DNA of 64,000 nt, taken from Cryobacterium aureum. Its GTDB lineage: Bacteria; Actinomycetota; Actinomycetes; Actinomycetales; Microbacteriaceae. The DNA is taken from positions 55,610 through 119,609 of the forward strand of contig NZ_PPTG01000028.1 in NCBI RefSeq assembly GCF_002954245.1. Reading direction: 5' to 3'. A model generated the notes under the pieces. The model had not been told where the DNA came from. It was given only the letters and a program-made list of their open reading frames with translations, and searched no databases. Position numbers and translations under genes: made by a program. Positions 38,729-46,500 of the stretch are shown in pieces; position 1 is the first letter of the stretch, and the number at the start of each line of letters is the position of its first letter.

Positions 38729-39372
38729 CGACGACGAAGTGGTGGCTGGTGGGCGCGATGCTCGTCATCGTACTCGTCATGCTGGCCGGGTACACGCTCG
38801 GCATCTCGCCCAAACTCGACGAGTTGAGCGAGGCCCGCACGACTCGCAGCGCGGCGCTGGCGCAGAATGAGGTGTACGAGCTGCAGCTCGCGGCCCTGCA
38901 ACGTCAATTCGACGGCCTCGAAACGGTGCAGGACGAACTCGCGGTGCTGCGGGAGGCGATCCCGAGCGGTGCGACGCTGCCCACTCTGATCGGCCAGCTG
39001 GATGGCATCGCCGGTCGAACATCCGTCACCCTGACCGAATTCTCCTCGGCCGACGCGATGCCGTATCTGCCGGTCGTCGCGCTGCCCGACACCGCTTCCG
39101 GCGTCGATCCCACGACGGCAGCGGATGCTTCGGCCGCGCCGTCCGCCGCGTCGAGTCCACTGGTCACAGCGGAGAACTTCGTCGCCGTGCCGATCACGAT
39201 CGCCGTCACCGGAAATTTCGACGCCGTGCTGGAATTTCTTGACGGCCTGCAAAACGGCCAGCGCCTGATGACCGTGACGTCGTTCAGCACGAGCGCAGCC
39301 AGCGCCGAGGCTCCCGACCGGGTGACCGGCCAGATCGCGGGGATCGTCTACGTTCTGCTGAATGGTGAATGA
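38725..39372 (+). CDS. pilO: Type IV pilus assembly protein PilO
   Basis: 215 residues. One N-terminal helix (WWLVGAMLVIVLVMLAGYTL) is followed by a coiled coil and a periplasmic domain with an Ala/Ser-rich insert, then a C-terminal strand-helix pattern (FVAVPITIAVTGNFDAVLEFLDGLQNG) typical of PilO. It forms a heterodimer with PilN. It is the last intact pilus gene. Beyond its stop the sequence runs straight into a decayed PAS-GGDEF gene on the other strand, so the original downstream neighbours may have been lost. Confidence 0.92.
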   Translation: MTTTKWWLVGAMLVIVLVMLAGYTLGISPKLDELSEARTTRSAALAQNEVYELQLAALQRQFDGLETVQDELAVLREAIPSGATLPTLIGQLDGIAGRTSVTLTEFSSADAMPYLPVVALPDTASGVDPTTAADASAAPSAASSPLVTAENFVAVPITIAVTGNFDAVLEFLDGLQNGQRLMTVTSFSTSAASAEAPDRVTGQIAGIVYVLLNGE

Positions 39373-39394
39373 GACGTTCGGTCGGTCAGCGGTG

Positions 39395-40070
39395 CGAAAC
39401 CAAGATGGGCTGCACCGTTGGCGCGGGCACCCTACAGCAGCCGGGCTGCGACCTCGACCAGTACGGCGTCGCCGGCCTGGTGACCGAGGGTGTCGTTGAC
39501 GGCCTTGAGACCGGTCAAGGTCGAGGCGGGCGTGCTGCTCGGCGCGAAACGGTGACGGAGTGGCATCGGGTTCCTCGATGACACAGAAGATATCCTCGAC
39601 CGGCTTGTTGAGCACGCTGGCGGGAGCGCCGGTCAGCTCGAACAAACGCCGATTGCCTTCCAGAACGCGGCCGTCGAGGGTCACGATGGCGGTTCCCAAC
39701 GGGGATGACGCGAACGCCGCTTCGAATCTGGCCTGCATGGCTGTCACTCTCTGTTCAGCCAGCCGCAGGGCCGTGACGTCGGTGACGCTGGCCAGGTGGC
39801 CGACCAGAACGCCGTTGTCATAGGTCGGCGCTGAATGTACCTGCACCCAGTTCACCTGGCCGTTCGGTGTGCGAAACCGCAGACTGGTCTGGTACGCCGT
39901 GCCGTCGGCCGCGTGCACGGCCCATTCGCTGCCCACCCGCTCGGTGTCATCGGGGTGCATGGCAGCGGCCCATCCGGAGCCCTGAGACTGCTCGAGGGTG
40001 AGTCCGCTAAGCGCCAGCCACTGGTCGTTCGAGGTGAGCAGGCCTCCGGTCGAATCCAGCTGCACGATCC
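39395..40070 (-). pseudogene. Decayed PAS-PAS-GGDEF (diguanylate cyclase-like) gene
   Basis: Read leftwards, one frame gives a PAS domain (GIVQLDSTGGLLTSNDQWLA ... VNWVQVHSAPTY) and a second PAS start (RFEAAFASSPLGTAIVTLDG). After a deletion the frame reaches LDLD, where one extra base shifts it into GLKAVNDTLGHQAGD and AVLVEVAARLL, the first part of a GGDEF domain. An amber stop (39432-39434) then follows, and GARANGAAHLG ends just where the GGDEF loop should begin. Missing N-terminus, internal loss, frameshift, stop and missing active site all mark it as a non-functional remnant. Confidence 0.8.
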
Positions 40071-40202
40071 CTGGAGATCCATGGTGGCTGCCTCGTTCGT
40101 CGACGCGCACGAAGACAAGGCAAGCGTGATGGCGAGCGGGACGCTGATGGCGGCGATTCTCCCGCCGAGACTCAGAAGTGGAGCGGCATTTTGCCGAGTC
40201 AA
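40071..40202 (-). pseudogene. Truncated third copy of the lipoprotein family
   Basis: The frame from TTG 40202, which overlaps the stop of the intact upstream copy, reads a hydrophobic stretch with lipobox LALSSC, then ASTNEAATMDLQ. The other two copies have the same MDLQ start of their mature domain (TMDLQTAKG and MMDLQTVKG). Here the sequence stops matching right after MDLQ and joins the PAS-GGDEF remnant. A deletion has fused the two genes. Confidence 0.75.
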
Positions 40203-40702
40203 TACTCCATGCCGGGCTTGAGACCGTCCTCCATCTCGAAACAGGGCGAGAAGGAGTCGATTTTCAGAGTCTTCCCAGAGTCCCAGACCCCCGCGCTGTA
40301 GGAGTCTCCCTGTGTCGCGATCATGTCTACCCGGAGTGTGCCGCCGCGAACGGCTTTTCGTTCCACGGTCACCCCGGGCTTTTGCTCCCACGCGGATGCG
40401 ATCGCTTCGATGAGCTCCTCGCCATTCACCTCACCGATCAAAGTGAGGGTCGTGAGGCCGGGCCAGGTATATCCGCCCGCCGAACATCCCATGAGGTGTG
40501 CCGTCGTGAACTGAGACTGATCGCCCACATTTTGCGCTGGGACAAGGGCCGCAGCCTCGTCCTTCATCGCCATTGCGATGCCCTTAACTGTCTGCAGATC
40601 CATCATCGACTCACTTTCCGGGTCCGTCGACGTACACGACGCCAACACTGCTGCCAGCGCGACAATCCCGACGATGGCCGCCCATTTTCCTGTGGGATCC
40701 AT
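40199..40702 (-). CDS. Putative immunity lipoprotein, copy 2
   Basis: 167-residue lipoprotein: signal with VGIVALAAVLASC, then a mature domain with MDLQTVKGIAMAMKDEAAALVP, NVGDQSQ, VTLIG-like TLIGEVN, IEAIASAWEQKPGV and SFSPCFEMEDGLKPGMEY. It is a clear paralogue of the next lipoprotein (40819-41322), sharing MDLQTxKGIAMA, ENVGDQSQ, IASAWEQK and SFSPCFE-KPGM-Y. Two further Cys residues could form a disulfide. Family unknown to me. Its place downstream of a secreted-hydrolase-like gene, with a scrap of that gene in front of it, suggests an immunity role. That is an inference. Confidence 0.75.
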   Translation of the reverse strand: MDPTGKWAAIVGIVALAAVLASCTSTDPESESMMDLQTVKGIAMAMKDEAAALVPAQNVGDQSQFTTAHLMGCSAGGYTWPGLTTLTLIGEVNGEELIEAIASAWEQKPGVTVERKAVRGGTLRVDMIATQGDSYSAGVWDSGKTLKIDSFSPCFEMEDGLKPGMEY

Positions 40703-40790
40703 CCGTAAATCAGCTCCTCAAGATCTACAAGGACCAGTCGATTGTTCACATCCGGAGAGGCCTAGGTTGTTGCTGTCAATCGGAAAGCCC
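40702..40790 (-). pseudogene. Remnant of the alpha/beta hydrolase 3' end
   Basis: Immediately before lipoprotein copy 2 the minus strand encodes LVLVDLEELIYG, matching the hydrolase C-terminus VLVDLQELIYG, and a shifted frame gives PIDSNNLGLSG, matching PLDNHNLVA. An 18-base stretch around the start codon (ATCCGTAAATCAGCTCCT on the plus strand) is identical at 40701 and at 41320. This shows that the duplicated unit included the end of the toxin-like gene plus the lipoprotein. Confidence 0.7.
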
Positions 40791-40818
40791 TGCCTCATGG
40801 AGGACCCGGACGACTCAA

Positions 40819-41322
40819 TCAATACTTCATGCCAGGCTTCGTGCCGCCCTCCAGCTCGAAACACGGCGAGAAGGAGGTGATTTGAAGTTCGGTGCCAGGA
40901 GCCCAAATCGACGCACTATAAAAGTCTCCCTGAACGCCCGTCATGTCTACCCTCGGTGCGCCCTGCCTGGTCTTGCGTCGCTCCACGACCACTCCGTCCT
41001 TCTGCTCCCACGCGGAGGCAATAACATCGATCATCGCCTCCGCATCGACATCACCGACCAGAGTGACAGTCGTTCGACCAGGCCAAGCCAACGTGTCATT
41101 CGCGCAGCCCAACAAATAGGTCATCTGCAACTGAGACTGGTCGCCCACATTCTCGGAAGGAACGAGTGCAGCGGTCTCGTCCTCTAATGCCATCGCGATG
41201 CCCTTCGCTGTCTGGAGATCCATGGTCGTCTCGCTTCCCTGATTTGTCGGCGCACATGAAGTCAGCACGGCTATAAGAATGAGCAATCCAGTAATTGCCG
41301 TCGTCTTTCCCTGGCGATTCAT
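40819..41322 (-). CDS. Putative immunity lipoprotein, copy 1
   Basis: 167-residue lipoprotein with signal ITGLLILIAVLTSC and a mature domain MDLQTAKGIAMALEDETAALVPSENVGDQSQ ending SFSPCFELEGGTKPGMKY. Its ATG overlaps the stop of the hydrolase gene (ATGA), so hydrolase and lipoprotein are made together. Outer-face lipid anchoring would place it where an incoming lipase would act on the membrane. I know of an analogous arrangement in Staphylococcus aureus, where the T7SS lipase TslA is neutralised by TilA lipoproteins present in several copies. No sequence relation to TilA is claimed. Confidence 0.78.
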   Translation of the reverse strand: MNRQGKTTAITGLLILIAVLTSCAPTNQGSETTMDLQTAKGIAMALEDETAALVPSENVGDQSQLQMTYLLGCANDTLAWPGRTTVTLVGDVDAEAMIDVIASAWEQKDGVVVERRKTRQGAPRVDMTGVQGDFYSASIWAPGTELQITSFSPCFELEGGTKPGMKY

Positions 41323-42596
41323 CCGTAAATCAGCTCCTGTAGGTCCACAAGAACCTCTTGATTATTCAAATCGTCGGTGGCGACGAGGTTGTGATTGTCC
41401 AACGGTACGCTCGGGTTCAATATCAACGCCCCTTCCCTATCCATTGAGATGAAGGGCTTCGGGCCTTGGTAGAAAGGCCCGGCATCGAAGGCGCCGTTGG
41501 AGCGCGGGTTGTTCCCGTCTCCGACGACGCCAAGGCCTTGCGCGGATTGCAAAATATCTTCATAGGAGAAGTCGGCGTAGTTAGTGTCGGGATGGGGCTC
41601 CCACTCTTCTGGCATCCACGCTCCAGACAACGAGACGACCGAATCGTAGTGGGCTCCGGCGACCTCCGCCGAGGTGATGTTAGCGAGCCCCCAGCTGTGG
41701 CCGATAGCTATCGACGCGGTATCAGTGAGCCAGGGATCTAACGCCAGGCCCGTTTCGAAGGCGGCGAGGGTCTTACCCGTCTTGTCTGCGAAGGCTGCGG
41801 AATTCGCGTCCGCTACCCCCACCGGTGTCCTTAACGCCGACTCTCCGAAATAGCCAACTTTCTCGCCGAGAGGACCATCCGTGTCTCCCGGAAATAGCCC
41901 GTCCTTATAGACGAATGCCACGGTGTCAGGATGACTAACGACGAACCATTGAGACAGTCGTTGAACCGAACCGTCATAGAACATGCCCATCTTGCTCATG
42001 GTGCCGGGGACATAGGTGATGCGGTGGCGTGTCCCGTCCGACGGCGTCCCCAGCATTTCCACGATACGCGACGCATCACGGTCGTACAGATACAGCTGGA
42101 TATCGCCGTCCGCAGCGGCTTGCAAGTAGTCGCGCTCCAACGCAAGCTCCTTCAGGAGCGCCACGGCTTCGAAAGACCCTTCGACAGACTCCAGCGAGGA
42201 CCCGAGCTTGGCGGATTCGGCGTCGATTTCGGTGATTCTGGTGCTGGCGTTGAGGCGGTTGGCGGCGACGCGGGCGAGGGCTGGTAGTCCGTTCAACGAT
42301 CCGAGCAGGGCCGGGGCTCCGGCGATGAGGGCGAGCTGAGCGGGTTCGCCCAGCTGCTGCCACCGCTCGGCGACGGTCTCGGGGGTGGCGGTCAGCATCC
42401 GCTTCACTAGGTCGGGATTGGTAGCGATCAGAACGGCCAGATCGGCTGCCGACAGCGTATTCATGCGGGCGATCAGATCGTCAACCGACGACCCGGATGC
42501 CCCAGACGAGCCAAACCAGGCGGTCGCACCGAGCACCTGATCCGACCCCAGATCGCGCACGCAGACGTCATCGGCGGTGCGGCGCCGGGTCGCCAA
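41319..42596 (-). CDS. Alpha/beta hydrolase (DUF1023-like), catalytic half of a split T7SS effector candidate
   Basis: 425 residues from TTG 42596. The nucleophile elbow GHSWG (Ser codon 41694-41696) follows strand-like TASIAIGHSWGLAN, and an upstream FVYKDGLFPGDTD and ITYVPGT are typical of DUF1023 hydrolases. A C-terminal His in PLDNHNLVA is a candidate triad member. The frame is continuous with the gene upstream (42603-43070) except for one TAG at 42603-42605, so the two are probably one 583-residue protein interrupted by a nonsense change, possibly CAG to TAG. An AGGA four bases before the TTG could allow re-initiation. Downstream it is coupled to a lipoprotein. Confidence 0.8.
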   Translation of the reverse strand: MATRRRTADDVCVRDLGSDQVLGATAWFGSSGASGSSVDDLIARMNTLSAADLAVLIATNPDLVKRMLTATPETVAERWQQLGEPAQLALIAGAPALLGSLNGLPALARVAANRLNASTRITEIDAESAKLGSSLESVEGSFEAVALLKELALERDYLQAAADGDIQLYLYDRDASRIVEMLGTPSDGTRHRITYVPGTMSKMGMFYDGSVQRLSQWFVVSHPDTVAFVYKDGLFPGDTDGPLGEKVGYFGESALRTPVGVADANSAAFADKTGKTLAAFETGLALDPWLTDTASIAIGHSWGLANITSAEVAGAHYDSVVSLSGAWMPEEWEPHPDTNYADFSYEDILQSAQGLGVVGDGNNPRSNGAFDAGPFYQGPKPFISMDREGALILNPSVPLDNHNLVATDDLNNQEVLVDLQELIYG

Positions 42597-42602
42597 CTCG
42601 TC

Positions 42603-43070
42603 CTACACCACATCGATGGCGGCGATCGCCGCGTAGGCGACCTCGAACGCTTCCTCCCGGCGAGTCTGAAGAACAGTGGTGGGCATGAAGATGAAGGTGT
42701 CACCGGGCAGGGCAAAGTCGGTCCTGCCGAATTGCAGGTCGTAGAGATCAGTGTCGGCGGTAATCCGCCGCGCTTCCAGCAGACGCTGCTCGCCCTGAAT
42801 CTCATCGACCGTGACGGAATACGTTTGGAGGGCGGCGGACTGGGCGTCCAACCCTCGAATCAGCAGATCGATCTCCGGTACCAGCGCCACGAGCCGGTCA
42901 ACAAAAGCGTCACGCGAGAGCGCGGTCCACCCGGTCGTTTCGGCGTGGGATTGCGCGCTGGCCAGCGTCGTCTGCAACGTGCGCAGATTCGCCGCCTTGG
43001 CGGAGCGAATTCTGGACTCGGACAGGATGCTATCCGGCTCGCCCAGCCCCGGATTCGCGACGGTCCACAC
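42603..43070 (-). CDS. N-terminal half of the same effector candidate (WXG/LXG-like helical domain)
   Basis: 155 residues from GTG 43070 to the amber codon at 42603. It is mostly helical (NLRTLQTTLASAQSHAETTGWTALSRDAFVDRLVALV, then DLLIRGLDAQSAALQTYSVTVDEIQGEQRLLEA). The W-x-x-L-S-R-D-A-F turn between two helices is like that of WXG/LXG secretion domains of T7SS substrates. This would be the targeting domain with the hydrolase domain behind it. It begins two bases after the stop of a small partner gene. Translation terminating here would give a domain with no enzyme, unless the amber codon is suppressed. Confidence 0.72.
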   Translation of the reverse strand: MWTVANPGLGEPDSILSESRIRSAKAANLRTLQTTLASAQSHAETTGWTALSRDAFVDRLVALVPEIDLLIRGLDAQSAALQTYSVTVDEIQGEQRLLEARRITADTDLYDLQFGRTDFALPGDTFIFMPTTVLQTRREEAFEVAYAAIAAIDVV

Positions 43071-43072
43071 GG

Positions 43073-43351
43073 TCAGTTCAACTTCCGGCCGAGGGCGCTG
43101 TCGGTGGCCCGAAACGTCTCGGCCACGGTTGCCGGAAAGGCGCTCAACTCGGTCAGCGTGAGCGCGGCGAGTTCGGCGCGCTCAACCTGTTGCGCTGTGC
43201 CATCGCGCAACGCGGCTGCGACAGCGTCGCTCTGCAATCCGCCCTGTGGCCACCGAAAAGTCCAGTCCGAAAAGCTCAACTGCCCGGCCACCCCCGACAA
43301 CGTCGACGACAGATCGTCGAGCACCGAATCAGTCACGCGTAAAGCCGACAT
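43073..43351 (-). CDS. Small WXG100/Lap-like partner protein
   Basis: 92 residues from ATG 43351 (GGGGGA six bases upstream; ATG 43357 is an alternative). A helix-turn-helix pattern, LDDLSSTLSGVAGQLSFSDWTFRWPQGGLQSDAVAAALRD, is followed by a helix of about 40 residues. The length and position directly before a longer effector-like gene match the small helical partner proteins encoded upstream of LXG effectors, which form hairpins and bring them to the secretion machine. There is no exact WXG triplet. It diverges from the EccC gene. Confidence 0.65.
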   Translation of the reverse strand: MSALRVTDSVLDDLSSTLSGVAGQLSFSDWTFRWPQGGLQSDAVAAALRDGTAQQVERAELAALTLTELSAFPATVAETFRATDSALGRKLN

Positions 43352-43585
43352 CAGCATCCCCCGGCCAGATTCGACATGCCCCTTGTTGAACCGTACTGGT
43401 TCGAGCTTAGCGGCGGAAGGTGCTGACCTCGGTGGCCGGGGATTTGCTGACGCCTTGCCGTGCAGGCAGACCCGATTGCTGGATCGCCTTCCGCTTGGCG
43501 TTCCCACCGTAGAGGTCTGTCACGCGGGGTACGCTCGAAGCACGGGTTTGTCGCCGATGCGCCTGAACTCGATCTGGGGGCGCAC

Positions 43586-46500
43586 GTGCGGTTGAAAGTT
43601 ACGTTGGCTCGGTCCAACGGTCAGAACGATGACATCGTCGTCACAACGGATGCCGCGGCCAGCATTTCCGACCTGGCCGGCACGATTTATCGAGTCGATC
43701 CGCGCTCGCCGCTGATACCGGGAACCACCGCGCGGCCGCTTACCCTGCGCACGGTCGCTCCCGGCGGTACTGATTGGTTACTGCTACCGCCAGACGCCCT
43801 GATCGGTGAGGACTGGGTCGGCTCCGGCGCGAGCGTGGCCCTGGCAGACTCGGACATGTTCTACCTCTCCCAGGAGCACGGTGCCGCTCCGACTCTTGCC
43901 GTGATCCACGTGCTGACTGGCCCGGATGCCGGAGCTCAGATCGCTCTTGGGCGCGGAACGACCATCATCGGTCGTGGCGCCGACTGTGACGTCGTGCTCA
44001 GCGACAAGCTCGTTTCGAAACGCCACGTGCGTCTCGAAGTCGCTGCGAGTATTGACCTGGTCGACCTCGGTTCGGCCAACGGCGTCGTCATCGACGGCGG
44101 TCTGGTGACGCGTCTGCGCATCGACCAGAGTGAGATCGTGCAGATCGGCGACACTGCGCTGCGCATTACCGTCGTGGAGACCGTGGCCGCGACCGGCGAC
44201 GAACACCGCGACGGTCCGGTGTATTTCAACCGGTCGCCGCGCGTGGAGGGACGATACGCCGGGCAGGAGTTCGCGGCGCCCGAGGTGCCGACCGAGAAAG
44301 ACGACCAGCCGTTCCCATGGCTGGCCATGGTGGCACCGGTGTTGCTGGGCGTGAGCATGTGGCTCATCTTCGACAGGCCGGCGGCCCTGTTGTTCGTGTT
44401 GATGAGCCCGATGATGCTCATCGGCAACTTCTTCATGAACCGCTCCAAAGACAAGCGACTTCTCAAGCGATCGATCGGCCGGTTCGACACTCGCCTGGCG
44501 GCATTGAGCGCCCAGCTGCTCACCGAACGCACGCTGGAACAGCAGGCGCGGCTTGGAGAATCGCCATCGACCAATGAAGCGCTCACCCAGTCGCTCGAGC
44601 GGGCTGCGCTCATGTGGACGCGCCGACCCGAGCACTGGTCCTTTCTCAACGTGCGGCTCGGCCTCGGCACGATGCGCTCCCGCAACACGATCGACGCTTC
44701 CCTGCGCGGCGAGCTGCTGCCGGAGTTTCAGGAGCGTCTCGACGCCGTCATCACTGAACACGCCACGGTCGATCAGGTGCCGCTCATCGACAACCTGTTC
44801 GATGCCGGTGCGCTGGGTATCGCGGGCAGCGCGAGCGCCTGTGTGGGTACCGTCAACTCCCTGCTCGTGCAGCTCACCGCCTTGCATTCTCCGGCAGAAT
44901 TGGCCGTCGCCTCGCTCGTCACTCCACAATGGTCGAGCGAGTTGGAGTGGCTCAAATGGCTGCCGCACACCTCGTCGCCGCAGAGCCCTCTCGCTGGCGG
45001 CCACCTGGCCGACAGCGCGTCGAGTGCCGCATCCCTTCTCGCTGCCCTTGAAGAGGTCATTGCGCAACGGAATAAGTCCACGAAGTCCGCGCGGCGCGGT
45101 GCCATGGAGCAGGAGCGTGCCGCCCTCGAACGGGGCGAGGAGGTCGGGTCGAGCAACACCGGCGAGGGCACGAAATCGCCCATCCCGGCGATCATCGTGG
45201 TCATCTCCGACGATGTCGCCGTTGATCGGTCACGGCTCGTTCAACTCGCTGAGAACGGCGCCGATGCCGGTGTCTACCCGGTCTGGATCGCTCGCACCGT
45301 GGCCGCGCTGCCCGCCGCCTGTCGGACGGCCGTCGAAATCGATGAGAGTACCGGGCTCGGCACGGTCTCGTTCGTGCGACTCGGTGAGACCATAACGGAT
45401 GTCGCGGTCGAGTCGGTCGATTCGGCTACGGCCCTGCACTTCGCTCGCCGCCTCGCCCCGGTCATCGATGCCGGCGCCCTGATCGCGGATTCGAGCGACC
45501 TGCCGCGGTCGGTGTCGATGGTCACGCTGCTCGGCCATGACCTGGTCGAGGCGCACGACGCTGTGATCGACCGGTGGCGCCAGAACGCTTCGATGCACGA
45601 TCGCACGCCCGGTGCGGTTTCGCGCTCCAAACGCGCCGGAACCCTGCGCGCCATTGTCGGTTCCACCGGGGTGCAGGCGATGCACCTCGACCTGCGCACA
45701 CAGGGGCCGCACGCCCTCGTCGGAGGCACCACCGGAGCGGGCAAGAGCGAGTTTCTTCAGGCCTGGGTGCTCGGCATGGCCGCCGAATACAGCCCCGACC
45801 GGGTGTCCTTTCTTTTCGTCGATTACAAGGGTGGTTCAGCCTTCGCGGACTGCGTGTCGCTTCCGCACTGTGTGGGTCTCGTCACCGACCTGAGTCCGCA
45901 CCTGGTTCGGCGGGCGCTCACCAGCCTGCGGGCTGAACTGCGCTACCGCGAGCACCTGCTCAATTCCAAGAAGGCCAAGGACCTCATCGAACTTGAGAAG
46001 CGCGGCGATCCGGACAGCCCGCCAGCGCTCGTGCTCGTCATCGATGAATTCGCGGCCCTTGTGAGTGAGGTGCCGGAATTCGTTGACGGCGTCGTGGACA
46101 TCGCCCAGCGCGGTCGCTCCCTCGGCATCCACTTGATCATGGCCACGCAGCGACCCGCTGGTGTCATCAAGGACAACCTGCGGGCGAATACCAACCTGCG
46201 CGTGGCGTTACGCATGGCCGACGAATCCGACAGCAACGACGTTGTCGGGGTCAAGGATGCCGCCCACTTCGACCCGGGGCTGCCCGGCCGTGGCATCGCC
46301 AAAACCGGTCCGGGGCGGCTGCAGCAGTTCCAATCCGGTTATGCCGGCGGTTGGACCTCGCGTGAACCCGAAAATGCCGAAATCGGCATTGCCGAGTTGC
46401 GTTTCGGTGGGGAAACCGCGTGGGAACCGCCGAGCGACCCGCTCGCCGGGCAGGAGCGCGAGCTCGGCCCGACTGACCAGCAGAAGCTCGTTGCTGCATT

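Noticed and set aside
38080..40110. 676-residue minus-strand frame as one protein
   Set aside because: Only its first part is PAS-like; the remainder is antisense to pilN and pilO. I treated the real part as a pseudogene.
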